The notes beneath the pieces were generated by a model that saw only the letters and a list, made by a program, of their open reading frames with translations, made no database searches and was not told the origin of the DNA. From NCBI RefSeq assembly GCF_003386235.1, contig NZ_QRDZ01000040.1, positions 1 through 64,000 of the forward strand: a DNA stretch of 64,000 nucleotides. The letters run 5' to 3'. The position numbers and the translations under genes were made by a program. Positions 53,323-62,495 of this stretch are shown piece by piece. This DNA is from Cohnella phaseoli (GTDB lineage Bacteria; Bacillota; Bacilli; Paenibacillales; Paenibacillaceae). Numbering within the stretch: the stretch's first letter is position 1; every line of letters starts with the position of its first letter.

Positions 53323-54348
53323 TTGGCGGTCCGCAATAAAATCAAAGTATTGGTCGTGGACGACAGTCTCGTATTTCGCGAAGTGATTGCTAGGGGCATT
53401 TCGTCCGATCCGCTGATCGAAGTGGTCGCTACGGCCGGCGATCCGTTCGAGGCCCGAGATAAAATATTGCAATTCCACCCGCATGTGATCACTTGCGATA
53501 TCGAGATGCCCAAGATGAACGGGATCGAATTCGTTCGCCGGCTGCTGCCGCAATATTTTGTTCCGGTCGTCATGGTGAGCGCGGTTAGTCAGGCGGTGTT
53601 CGAGGCAATGGAGGCGGGCGTCGTCGATTTTGTCGTAAAGCCGGACGTGCAGTCTCCGACAGGAGTTGCGACGTTTATTCGCGATATGATCTATAAAATC
53701 AAAATCGCCTCAACGGCCAAAACCGCGATGCGGACAGCAGAGGATACGGCGATTCGCTCACCCTCAGGCAAGGTACAGAGGACGGATGACATTATCGCCA
53801 TCGGCGCTTCCACGGGGGGAACCGAAGCGATATTCAGCATTCTTCGCCAGCTTCCTTCCGCCGTCCCGGGAATCGTGATCGTTCAGCATATTCCTCCCCT
53901 TTTTTCGAGAATGTTCGCGGAGAGGCTGAACAGCCAAATTTCGCTGCGCGTCAAGGAAGCCGAAACCGGCGACTACGTCGAACCGGGCACCGTGCTGGTC
54001 GCGCCGGGAGATCGACATATGCGGCTGAAAAAGATCGGGGCAAAATACCGCGCGGAATGCTTCGACGGTGAAAGGGTGAACGGACACTGCCCGTCGGTCG
54101 ACGTTCTGTTCGAATCGGTCGCGAAGGAGGCGGGGCGCAGCGCCGTCGGAGTGCTGCTGACAGGAATGGGCAGAGACGGAGCGAAAGGGCTTCTGGCCAT
54201 TCGCCGCAGAGGGGGAAGAACGATCGCGCAGGACGAAGCTTCGTCGGTCGTATACGGGATGCCGAAGGTGGCGTATGAGATCGGAGCCGTCGAGAGACAG
54301 ACGCCGCTCGGCAGAATTCCGCAAGCTTTGTTCGAATGTCTGGGCTAG
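53323..54348 (+). CDS. cheB: Chemoreceptor methylesterase CheB
   Basis: This product of about 341 residues has an N-terminal receiver (VLVVDDSLVFREV, phosphoacceptor in ITCDIEMPKMNG) and a C-terminal methylesterase with catalytic Ser in IGASTGG, His in VQHIPP and Asp in LLTGMGRDG. I chose TTG 53323, with AGGAAGGGG 8 bases before. GTG 53314, overlapping the cheR stop, is the alternative. It removes methyl groups from, or deamidates, receptors when phosphorylated by CheA. Confidence 0.93.
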   Translation: MAVRNKIKVLVVDDSLVFREVIARGISSDPLIEVVATAGDPFEARDKILQFHPHVITCDIEMPKMNGIEFVRRLLPQYFVPVVMVSAVSQAVFEAMEAGVVDFVVKPDVQSPTGVATFIRDMIYKIKIASTAKTAMRTAEDTAIRSPSGKVQRTDDIIAIGASTGGTEAIFSILRQLPSAVPGIVIVQHIPPLFSRMFAERLNSQISLRVKEAETGDYVEPGTVLVAPGDRHMRLKKIGAKYRAECFDGERVNGHCPSVDVLFESVAKEAGRSAVGVLLTGMGRDGAKGLLAIRRRGGRTIAQDEASSVVYGMPKVAYEIGAVERQTPLGRIPQALFECLG

Positions 54349-54386
54349 CAGCTTAGAAAATCAGAGTCGAAAGGGTGGAATACAAC

Positions 54387-56135
54387 ATGATTCAGTGGTT
54401 AAGGAAAAAAAGCCTGGTCGCGAGCTGTTCGCTGGCGCTGTCCGTATTGATGATCGCGGCGGTAAGCATCGTAGCGACTCTGATGTATCAGTCGACGAAG
54501 GACGAAGTTTTTCGCAAGTTCAGCCATGTCGGAAACAAGCTTAGAGACGTAGCCCAGGCGGACATCCATATGATTTCGGTTACGGCCGCTGCGATGGCCG
54601 AGGGGAAAGAGCCGCCGCAGGATGAAATGGCGATTATGAAACGGCTTCTGAGCGGTACGACGGACGATTATCTGGTTGCGAACGCATACTATCTGCTTCC
54701 GGAATACAGGCAGGAGGGAGATAATAAATATTTTCGCTATTTGCAGGCGAGCCAATCGCTGGAATCGATGGATATCGTCGCAGGCAGCGAGTACGAAAAC
54801 CACGGCAGCTTCAGCCAAGTCTACGAGCAGGCGCTTAAGGGCGAAGCCGGGCTGACGGAGGTATTCGCCGACGAGTACGGGGAATGGCTGACGTACCTGT
54901 CGCCGCTAAAGGATGACAGCGGCAAAGTGGTGGCCGTGTACGGTGCGGATTACGACTATCATTCCGTAAGCGAGCGGCTTTCGGCGTTGGTCTGGACCGC
55001 GATCTTGATCAGCGCGGCCGCGATTGCTCTGAGCGCGCTGCTAATCTTCCTGCTGCTGCGCCAGGCGTTGCGGCCGCTGCAGGTGATGGCCGCGCGGGCA
55101 AAGGAAGCGGCGGAGGGAGATTTGACGGTCAGCGTTCCGGTAACAAGCACGAACGAGGTCGGGCGTGCGAGCAGCTCGTTTAACGAGATGGTAGCCAATT
55201 TGCGTCAACTGGCGATCCAGATCAATCGGACATCCAGCGAAGTGTCGAATTCGTCCGGTCATCTGAAGGAAACCGCAGGCCAGACCGAGGCTGCGACCAA
55301 CGAGATCGCTCAGGCGATCTCCCAGGTGGCCGTAGGAGCGGATACCCAGCTGGCAAGCTCCGGGGAATGCCAACGGGCGATGTCGGAGATGGCCGCCGGC
55401 ATTCAGAGAATCGCCGAGTCGACGGCAGTCGTCTCCGATTTGGCCGCGGATACGGCCAATCTGGCCACGGATGGCGCGGATGTCATCCAACAGACGGTTA
55501 GGCAGATGGGACTGATCGAAGACCATGTGGGTAACGCCGCGAGGGATATGCAGGAGCTGAATCATTCCAGCGAACGGATCGGCTCGATTCTGGCGCACAT
55601 CGCGGAAGTGGCCAATCAGACGAACCTGCTGGCGCTGAACGCGTCGATCGAGGCCTCGAGAGCGGGCGAGCACGGCAAAGGCTTCGCGGTTGTCGCGCAC
55701 GAAATCCGCAAGCTGGCCGAGCGTTCCAAGCAATCCTCGGAGGAGATTTCCGATGTGCTGCACGAAATCGGCGAGCGCTCCCAAGCGGTAACGAAATCGC
55801 TGAACATCTCCGCGGAACAAGCGCGCGAGGGGACGAAGCTGGCGAACGCTTCCGGCGAGTCGTTCCAAGCGATTCATCATGCGGTGAGGCAGGTATCCGG
55901 TCAAGTGGAGGAAGTATCCTCGGCTGCGGAGCAGATGTCCGCGGGCAGCGAGGAGGTAGCCGCTTCGTTGGAGCAGCTGGAGCGAACGGCCCAAGTGTCT
56001 GCCTCCAATGCGCAGGAGGTCGCCGCCGCATCCGAGGAGCAGTTGGCATCGGTCGAGGAAGTAGCGAGCGCTTCGCAGCAATTAAGCACTTTGGCCTCCC
56101 AGCTTAATGAAGCGGTCACCCGGTTTAAAGTATAA
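54387..56135 (+). CDS. Methyl-accepting chemotaxis protein 2
   Basis: The product is 582 residues from ATG 54387; an in-frame GTG at 54375 overlaps the ribosome binding region. Two membrane segments (about 10-32 and 200-225) flank an extracytoplasmic sensor of about 165 residues with a Cache-like look (YLSPLKDDSGKVVAVYGADYDY). Then come HAMP and the signalling domain with tip EVANQTNLLALNASIEASRAG, the typical Firmicute form. It follows cheB by 38 bases and ends the cluster. Confidence 0.92.
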   Translation: MIQWLRKKSLVASCSLALSVLMIAAVSIVATLMYQSTKDEVFRKFSHVGNKLRDVAQADIHMISVTAAAMAEGKEPPQDEMAIMKRLLSGTTDDYLVANAYYLLPEYRQEGDNKYFRYLQASQSLESMDIVAGSEYENHGSFSQVYEQALKGEAGLTEVFADEYGEWLTYLSPLKDDSGKVVAVYGADYDYHSVSERLSALVWTAILISAAAIALSALLIFLLLRQALRPLQVMAARAKEAAEGDLTVSVPVTSTNEVGRASSSFNEMVANLRQLAIQINRTSSEVSNSSGHLKETAGQTEAATNEIAQAISQVAVGADTQLASSGECQRAMSEMAAGIQRIAESTAVVSDLAADTANLATDGADVIQQTVRQMGLIEDHVGNAARDMQELNHSSERIGSILAHIAEVANQTNLLALNASIEASRAGEHGKGFAVVAHEIRKLAERSKQSSEEISDVLHEIGERSQAVTKSLNISAEQAREGTKLANASGESFQAIHHAVRQVSGQVEEVSSAAEQMSAGSEEVAASLEQLERTAQVSASNAQEVAAASEEQLASVEEVASASQQLSTLASQLNEAVTRFKV

Positions 56136-56270
56136 ATCGGGCCACATCGGCAAACAGGAGTCCCACTCGTCCTGGATTAGGAGAGTATTCGGTTAGAGTA
56201 CGGCCGTATTTTCATCCGTCTTGCAACTGGTGTACACTATAGGGAGATGTCATTACAAGGAGGCGCGAAT

Positions 56271-56816
56271 ATGGGAGTTTACAGTTTCAGCGCGAATACG
56301 ATTCAAGGAGAAGAGGTCGGGCTTGACCGTTATCGGGGACAGGTCGCTCTCATTGTCAATACGGCCAGCAAATGCGGATTGACGCCGCAGTACGAAGGGC
56401 TGGAGCAGCTTTATCAGAAGTATAAGGATCGCGGCCTGGTTATTCTCGGTTTCCCGTGCAACCAGTTCGGGGCGCAGGAGCCCGGCTCCAACGCGGAAGT
56501 CGAGCAGTTCTGCCAAGTGAATTACGGCGTATCGTTCCCTCTCTTCGAGAAAATCGATGTCAACGGAGACGCCAAGCATCCGCTGTATGCTTATCTGACC
56601 GAAGAGAAGGCGTTCGAAGGCTTCGATCAGACGCAACCGTCGGGACAGAAGTTCCATGCGATGTTTGCGAACAACATGCCGGACAAGCTGCTGGACAACG
56701 AGATCAAATGGAACTTCACCAAGTTTCTAGTCGATCGCGACGGCCAAGTCGTCGCGCGGTTCGAGCCTCCCGTTCTTCCCGAGGAGATCGCGTCGGAAAT
56801 CGAGAAGCTGCTATAG
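56271..56816 (+). CDS. Glutathione-peroxidase-family thiol peroxidase
   Basis: The product is 181 residues from ATG 56271, preceded by AAGGAGG; a GTG/ATG at 56247 lacks a site. The peroxidatic Cys is in NTASKCGLTPQ (C35), with LGFPCNQFG (C63) and WNFTKFLVDRDG. It reduces peroxides using thioredoxin rather than glutathione in most Firmicutes. An insertion near residues 120-140 makes it about 20 residues longer than the usual 160. It stands alone between the chemosensory cluster and its own terminator. Confidence 0.92.
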   Translation: MGVYSFSANTIQGEEVGLDRYRGQVALIVNTASKCGLTPQYEGLEQLYQKYKDRGLVILGFPCNQFGAQEPGSNAEVEQFCQVNYGVSFPLFEKIDVNGDAKHPLYAYLTEEKAFEGFDQTQPSGQKFHAMFANNMPDKLLDNEIKWNFTKFLVDRDGQVVARFEPPVLPEEIASEIEKLL

Positions 56817-56830
56817 CTCGCAAGTTTAAG

Positions 56831-56859
56831 GCTCCCGTCAACGCGGGGGTCTTTTTTTC
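56831..56859 (+). terminator. Terminator after the peroxidase gene
   Basis: CTCCCG (56832-56837) pairs with CGGGGG (56844-56849, one G-T wobble), followed by CTTTTTTTC. Confidence 0.75.
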
Positions 56860-56883
56860 TTTTATTATTCTTTTATTGGCGTC

Positions 56884-56892
56884 TGGTATAAT
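56884..56892 (+). promoter_or_regulatory. Extended -10 promoter before the unknown/AAA+ pair
   Basis: TGG-TATAAT (56884-56892) is a perfect extended -10, 40 bases before the GTG start at 56932. The -35 region (TTATTA-like, A+T-rich) is weak, which an extended -10 tolerates. Confidence 0.55.
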
Positions 56893-56931
56893 CCACGTAA
56901 ATCAAGTCATTGACGAGAGGACTGGACGCCG

Positions 56932-58239
56932 GTGCCGAAAACGACCGAAGCCCGCAAAGGAGAGGAGAGCTCCACACGGAGACGATCCCTATCCCGGAGC
57001 GACGAGGATTTGCAGGAGCAGAGCGAGACGGAAAGCCAGGAATCGGACAAGTCCGCCATACTGGAAAGGCTGAAGGCGCAAGGAGCGGTTCGCGTATTTC
57101 CAGGAATGGGAGGACCGGGCGCGAGCAAGGGAGCGGAGCAACCAAGCGCGGAAGAAGCTCCGGAGATGGAGGAGGAGGCCGAAGAAGCGCCGATGCAGTC
57201 TTCCGTTCCCGGGGTGGAGGCTCCGTCGGAAGCGCCGAGCGGGCCCGTAGCCGAGGGGCCGAAGGCCGGCGGAGAGTCGGAGTCGTCGGGCGGAGAGTCG
57301 GAGGAGGCCGGAGGAGGCATCGACTCGGCGTTTCATGAGCGTGTTCAGAAAACGACGGACGCGGCCAACAATCCGAAATGGTACGATCTTCCGCAGCATA
57401 TCCGCAACAAGCGTTACGGCAAATGGGATCTCTCCCAGAGCCGGGATCGGAGCGGCAATCGCGAGCGCGACGTCAATCTCGAAGAGGATGTCCGCACGAA
57501 TAAGATCGAGAACCGGCTGATGCCGGGCAAATTCGCTGTACGGCAGAAAGCCAAAAATGCGATTAACGACATGGTGCAAAATCCGGGGCAGACCGCAGTC
57601 GGCATGATTCCTCTGGCAGGCGCCGCACTGAAGCAGAAAATGGCGGAAAAGTACGATGTGAAGGAACGCGATTTGCTCAGAGGGATCGCGGCGACAACCG
57701 GCAACGAGGCGATCAAGGAAAGCTCGGCTTCCCAAGCGCAGGCAGTCGGCACGAAAATAAAGGCCGATCGGGTGAAGGCGGGCATCAGCACGGTTGCGGG
57801 AATAGCGGGCAATATTGTGCCTGGGGCGAGCGTGGCGACGAGCGCGGTGAGTACGGCGGCCGGAGTCGTCGGCGATATTGCGACAGGCGACTCGCGGAAC
57901 CAGGTGCACAAGGCCCGGGCGCGTCAGGAAGCGCGCAGAGATATGGGGAAGAAGGAGTTCTCGGCCTACGACAATATCGATGAATTCATCGGCTTGGAGA
58001 AGCAGCGGCATGCCCTCGTCGCGGCGGGGCAAGGCAAAGCGGGCGCGGAAGCGCCGAGCGTCGATAGCGACGAGCAGGTCAAGCGGCTGACCGCGCATGC
58101 GCGCGGAGAAACTCAGCATCATAAATTCTACAAGCAGCGCGCCAAGGAAGTGGAGAAGGAGAGAGCCGAGGCGGCCAAGCCGAAAACGGAGGAAGGCGGG
58201 ATCATGTCTCGCATGAAGCGGCTGTTCGGCCGAACCTAG
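56932..58239 (+). CDS. Unknown disordered protein upstream of an injection-system-like ATPase
   Basis: The product is 435 residues from GTG 56932, with GAGAGG upstream. I do not recognise a family. The first 140 residues are low-complexity, Glu/Ser/Gly/Ala/Pro-rich and strongly acidic. A conserved-looking core follows (YDLPQHIRNKRYGKWDLSQS, KFAVRQKAKNAINDM). A Gly/Ala/Val segment (about 283-317; GIAGNIVPGASVATSAVSTA) could insert into a membrane or form a helical hairpin. The C-terminus is basic (MSRMKRLFGRT). There is no signal peptide. It is 42 bases from the AAA+ gene. Cargo or adaptor of that ATPase is a reasonable hypothesis, not a demonstrated one. Confidence 0.6.
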   Translation: MPKTTEARKGEESSTRRRSLSRSDEDLQEQSETESQESDKSAILERLKAQGAVRVFPGMGGPGASKGAEQPSAEEAPEMEEEAEEAPMQSSVPGVEAPSEAPSGPVAEGPKAGGESESSGGESEEAGGGIDSAFHERVQKTTDAANNPKWYDLPQHIRNKRYGKWDLSQSRDRSGNRERDVNLEEDVRTNKIENRLMPGKFAVRQKAKNAINDMVQNPGQTAVGMIPLAGAALKQKMAEKYDVKERDLLRGIAATTGNEAIKESSASQAQAVGTKIKADRVKAGISTVAGIAGNIVPGASVATSAVSTAAGVVGDIATGDSRNQVHKARARQEARRDMGKKEFSAYDNIDEFIGLEKQRHALVAAGQGKAGAEAPSVDSDEQVKRLTAHARGETQHHKFYKQRAKEVEKERAEAAKPKTEEGGIMSRMKRLFGRT

Positions 58240-58281
58240 CGCCGATTGTTCCTGAATACATCTTAGGGCAGGGGGAGCGGC

Positions 58282-60552
58282 ATGGAGCAAGCAGTTGCAA
58301 CAGCGGAGGCGGCATACGGCGGAGCCGAAAACGGGGCGCCTTTTCGGGACGGAACGGATTATGTCGGAGGATGGCTGGAATGGTTGGATGCCGGAATTTC
58401 GCTTATGCTTTACCGGAGAGAGAGGCTGGAAGGGGAGCTCGGCTCTGCTGCTGAGGCGTTCAGTACGGGCGCGGCAATGAGTGCGGGAGCGCGGGATTTT
58501 CGTCATCCGACCCGCCGCACGAATGAGGGCGAGCCGCCGTTGGACAAGTTTGAATTGGAGCTGGCGCTTCAATGGGAACGCGCTCGCGAAAGGGCGGAGC
58601 GGGGCGAGCTTCTCGGGGAGCGGGATAATGCCTTTTTGCCGCTACCGTATTTGGCTCGTCTGTTCGGACTGACGGAGCTGGAGCAAAGAATTGCCGTCAT
58701 TTGCCTGGCGGTAGAGGTAGATCGGAAATACGAATCGGCGTTTGCGTTGCTGCAAGGAGAGCGCAGCGCGACGCATCCGAGCCGGGATTTAATTGCGTCG
58801 CTTGCCGCGAGCAATGCGGACGAGCGCCGGTTGGCGGCGAGAATTTTGCGGGATGACGGGGTATTAAGCCGGTATTTCCTCCGAGAAGCGGCAGGGACGC
58901 GCAAAGGCGGAACGACCATTAACAAATACTGTCGTCTGGATGAACGCATCGTCAGGTTCGCGCTCGATTCGATTACTATGCCGGAAGAATTGGCGCGTTA
59001 TATGGAAATTGTGTCCCCCTCTGCGGAGACGCCGCCGCTGCTGGGGCACTTCGACATTCAAACGAAGCTGCGCAGCTGGCTGACCCGGCGGATCGAGGAG
59101 GATGGATCGAACGGAGCCTCGCAGGTCGTCTCTCTATGGGGAGCCGAAGGCGCGGGGGGGAGGGCGCAAGCCGCCCATATCGGCGTTCACTTTAATGAAG
59201 CGCTGCTGTATGTGGATATGGCGAAGCTTCCGGAGACGGACGAAGGCGGGCCGGACGCGCTGGACGCAGTGTTCCGCGAAGCGGCCATTCAACAGGCGAT
59301 CCCCGTTTTTTACGGCTTTCCCGCTGCGATTGACGGAGAAGCGGAGAAGCGCCGCATGACGGCGCTGCTTGAACGGTTGGCCCGGCTTCCGGGCATCGTT
59401 TTCCTGCTGTCGGAGGAACCGTTGCGTTCGCTTGATCGTCGCGGCGTCATCGGCCTAGAGCTGGAAATTCCGGGTCTTCGGGACGAGGAACGGATCGAGG
59501 CTTGGCAAACCCTTGCGCTCGCTTACGAGGTGGAGGGCGGCATCGACTGGGAGGCGCTGGCGTCGCGTTTCATTTTCCATCCCGGCCAGATCGAAGGCGC
59601 GCTAGCTGCGGCACGGGCTGCGGCACAGTGGAGATTGACCGGCGGAGGCCGGGAGCTCATCGGCTGGGGCGATCTGATCCAGGCCTGCTACAAGCAGCTG
59701 AACCACAATCTGGGGGCGAAGTCGAAGCGGTTGTCCCCCAAGCATCGCTGGGCCGACCTTGTGCTCCCCGAGCCCCAGACTCGCAAGCTGCAGCATGCAT
59801 GCAACCATATCCGCTACAAGCACACGGTGTATGGCTCATGGGGATTTCAGCGCAAGCTCTCCTACGGCACAGGGGTCAGCTTGCTGTTCTCCGGTCCTCC
59901 GGGAACGGGCAAGACGATGGCGGCGGAAATCGCGGCCAATGAGCTGGACATGGAAATCTACAAAATCGATCTGTCGCAAATTATTAGCAAATATATCGGA
60001 GAGACCGAGAAAAACTTGCGCGAAATTTTCGACGAGGCCCAGTCGAGCTATGCGATTTTATTTTTCGACGAAGCCGATGCGCTGTTTGGCAAACGGTCCG
60101 AGGTGAAGGATTCCCACGACAAGAACGCCAATACGGAAGTGGCGTTTCTGCTGCAGAAGATGGAGGAGTATCGGGGCATTTCCATTTTGGCGACAAACTA
60201 TTTGCAAAATATGGACGAAGCCTTCCTGCGCCGCATCAATTACGTCATTCGTTTTCCGTTTCCGGACGAGCGACAGCGGGAGACGATCTGGAAGAGCATT
60301 TTCCCGCAGGAGACGCCGCTTGCTCCCGATCTGGACTGCGGCTTCCTTGGCCGCAAGCTGCAGATGTCGGGCGGAAGCATCAAGAACGTCGCTCTCACCG
60401 CGGCATTCCTGGCCAGCGGGAACGGCGAGTCCGTCGGGATGAAACACATTTTCCAGGCGTATCAATATGAGCTGGACAAGACCAATCGCACGATTACGCG
60501 GGAGGAGTTGGGCGAATACAGCTACTTCTTCGAAGAGATTCGCAACGGCTAG
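58282..60552 (+). CDS. AAA+ ATPase with N-terminal winged-helix region, injection-system (Afp15)-like
   Basis: The product is 756 residues from ATG 58282, preceded by AGGGGGAG. The N-terminal half (about 90-260: LPLPYLARLFGLTELEQRIAV, LAVEVDRKYESAF) matches the winged-helix region of ATPases found with contractile injection systems and DUF4157 proteins. A degenerate AAA-like middle lies at about 265-470. The C-terminal AAA+ domain has Walker A GPPGTGKT (538-545), Walker B ILFFDEADALFG (D596/E597), sensor ILATNY and Arg finger FLRRINYV. Afp15-type ATPases are thought to act in assembly of the particle or loading. No sheath, tube or baseplate gene is in the window. Confidence 0.75.
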   Translation: MEQAVATAEAAYGGAENGAPFRDGTDYVGGWLEWLDAGISLMLYRRERLEGELGSAAEAFSTGAAMSAGARDFRHPTRRTNEGEPPLDKFELELALQWERARERAERGELLGERDNAFLPLPYLARLFGLTELEQRIAVICLAVEVDRKYESAFALLQGERSATHPSRDLIASLAASNADERRLAARILRDDGVLSRYFLREAAGTRKGGTTINKYCRLDERIVRFALDSITMPEELARYMEIVSPSAETPPLLGHFDIQTKLRSWLTRRIEEDGSNGASQVVSLWGAEGAGGRAQAAHIGVHFNEALLYVDMAKLPETDEGGPDALDAVFREAAIQQAIPVFYGFPAAIDGEAEKRRMTALLERLARLPGIVFLLSEEPLRSLDRRGVIGLELEIPGLRDEERIEAWQTLALAYEVEGGIDWEALASRFIFHPGQIEGALAAARAAAQWRLTGGGRELIGWGDLIQACYKQLNHNLGAKSKRLSPKHRWADLVLPEPQTRKLQHACNHIRYKHTVYGSWGFQRKLSYGTGVSLLFSGPPGTGKTMAAEIAANELDMEIYKIDLSQIISKYIGETEKNLREIFDEAQSSYAILFFDEADALFGKRSEVKDSHDKNANTEVAFLLQKMEEYRGISILATNYLQNMDEAFLRRINYVIRFPFPDERQRETIWKSIFPQETPLAPDLDCGFLGRKLQMSGGSIKNVALTAAFLASGNGESVGMKHIFQAYQYELDKTNRTITREELGEYSYFFEEIRNG

Positions 60553-60686
60553 CTCCGCCCCATGTCGAAAAAACGATTCGGACTGTGGCCTTCGGATGTT
60601 ATGATGATAGCGGAGGGATTTGAATCCCGAACTGGGGCTGCATTCCGGCCCGGCCGCCAATCATCGCAAGCAAGGGAGCCGTCTTC

Positions 60687-62495
60687 GTGGATATTAAGCA
60701 GTGGATGTCGATCTTTCTGTTCGCCGCCGCGGCGATCATGCTGTTCATCTCATGGCTTGCTTACCGGAAGCGCCATCTGCCCGTCGCCAAAACGGTTTTC
60801 TTCATGATGCTGGCAGCGGCTTTCTATGCGTTCGGCTATGGGCTGGAGGTGCTCAGCCGAACTCTGGACGAGTTTAAGCTGTCGTTGCAGATCGAATATT
60901 TGGGCATTCCTTTCAGCTCCACGCTGTGGTTGCTTCTCGTTATTCAGTTTGCGGGGATCGCCGCGAAGCGCCGGAAGCAGTTGGCGGTAGCGCTGATGAT
61001 TATTCCGGCGCTTGTGTTCGGATTTCATTTGACCAACGATTGGCATCACCTCGTATACGAACGTTACATCTTAAATATGGATTCCGAGGTTCCTCTATAC
61101 ACGACGATCAAAGGCTTCTGGTACAAGGTGCACGGCGCCTACAATTACGGCGTAATGCTGTTCGGAATGCTGTTGTTTATCCCGCTTTACTGGCGTTCCC
61201 CTTCGCTTATGCGCAAGCAGATCGTCATCCTTGCCTTCGGCGGGGCCGCTCCGATGCTGCTCAATGCGGTGTTCTGGTTCGGCATTCGCGTCGATCTCAC
61301 CCCGTTCGGCTTTGTCGTATCGGGAATCGTCTACGTATGGGGAATCTATCGTTTTAATCTGCTGCGGCTCATGCCGCTCGCACAGGCGAAGCTGTTCGAT
61401 ACGATTCGCGACGGGGTCGTGCTGATAGACGGAGACGATCGGATTGTAAGCTTTAATCGGGCAGCGGCGTCTGTGATAGGCGAGTTGTCCGGTATTGCCC
61501 GCTATCCGGCCGAGACCGCCGTGGCGTTGACCGCGCACCCGGAGCTGCTGGAAAGTATTCGCGGCGCCGGCTCGGGAGAAGCTCAATTTCCGTTTCGCCG
61601 AACGGACGGGGAACGAACTCGGTATTATGCCTGCAGCTTAACTCCGATCATGGAAGCGGACGCGCAGCCGATCGGCAAAATTTTAATGCTCAACGATATT
61701 ACGGAGCTGAAGGAAAATGAGGCGAGACTGCGCGAAAACGCCCGTCAGCTCGCCGAGCTGAACACCTTCAAGGATAAGCTGTTTACCGTCGTTGCGCACG
61801 ATATCAGGGACCCGATCGCGCTGCTTGTCAGCTTGACCGAGCTTCTGGGCGAGGAGCTGACCGCCGCCGGCCGGGAGCATGCCGAGCTATTTCTCGAATT
61901 GAAGGACCAGGTGAACGGCACGTTCCATCTGGTCGAGCAGCTATTGGATTGGTATCGCAGCCAGAAGGGCCAGATTGTGTTTAGTCCGATGAGCTGGAAT
62001 TTGCAGCAGGTTGTCCGGCAGGCGCTAGCTCTGGCGGGAGCGAAATCGGGAATCAAACGAATTGACTTGACGGAGAGCATTGACGCTCGGCTGGCGGTTC
62101 GCGCGGACAAAGAGATGCTGGATTTGATTTTGCGCAACCTGCTTTCCAACGCGATCAAGTATACGGGAATCGGAGGCTCGATCGAAGTCGGCGCCTCGCA
62201 GGAGGGAGAAGCGGTTGTCGTATCCGTGCGGGATAACGGAGCGGGCATCGACCCGGATATTTCCGAGCTTCTGCGGCTGGAGGAGCCGTTTTTCAAGCCT
62301 CAGGTGCACGGAGACGAATCGCTGAACGCCAGATTTGGGCTTGTTCTGGCGCGAGAATTCGTGCGGATTCACGGCGGACGGCTGTGGTTCGATAGCGTTC
62401 CGGGAGAGGGCACGACCTTCTATTTTTCACTGGCCGGCTTTGCAGGCGGTCTAGCCGAATTCGTCGAAGGCGATCGGGAGGGGGAGAGCGGATGA
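60687..62495 (+). CDS. 7TM-sensor histidine kinase with PAS domain
   Basis: The product is 602 residues from GTG 60687, with AAGGGAG upstream. The N-terminal 7TM sensor (about 1-225) is of the histidine-kinase N-terminal 7TM type. A PAS domain follows (about 235-350), then HisKA with VAHDIRDPIALL (His371) and HATPase (NLLSNAIKYTG; DNGAGIDPD; FGLVLAREFVRIHGG). The H-box HDIRDP replaces the common HELRTP, as in some Firmicute kinases. It overlaps the regulator gene by 4 bases (ATGA). Confidence 0.9.
   Translation: MDIKQWMSIFLFAAAAIMLFISWLAYRKRHLPVAKTVFFMMLAAAFYAFGYGLEVLSRTLDEFKLSLQIEYLGIPFSSTLWLLLVIQFAGIAAKRRKQLAVALMIIPALVFGFHLTNDWHHLVYERYILNMDSEVPLYTTIKGFWYKVHGAYNYGVMLFGMLLFIPLYWRSPSLMRKQIVILAFGGAAPMLLNAVFWFGIRVDLTPFGFVVSGIVYVWGIYRFNLLRLMPLAQAKLFDTIRDGVVLIDGDDRIVSFNRAAASVIGELSGIARYPAETAVALTAHPELLESIRGAGSGEAQFPFRRTDGERTRYYACSLTPIMEADAQPIGKILMLNDITELKENEARLRENARQLAELNTFKDKLFTVVAHDIRDPIALLVSLTELLGEELTAAGREHAELFLELKDQVNGTFHLVEQLLDWYRSQKGQIVFSPMSWNLQQVVRQALALAGAKSGIKRIDLTESIDARLAVRADKEMLDLILRNLLSNAIKYTGIGGSIEVGASQEGEAVVVSVRDNGAGIDPDISELLRLEEPFFKPQVHGDESLNARFGLVLAREFVRIHGGRLWFDSVPGEGTTFYFSLAGFAGGLAEFVEGDREGESG

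Noticed and set aside
56184..56210. TACGGCCGTA palindrome as a terminator of the second receptor gene
   Set aside because: The stem would have no loop of usable size, and the T run is short; it is left unassigned.
56989..58572. A 527-codon minus-strand frame opposite the unknown disordered protein
   Set aside because: It is long and tempting because the plus-strand gene is unknown, but it is Arg/Leu-rich without domains. The plus-strand gene has an extended -10 promoter, a usable start and spacing to the ATPase gene.
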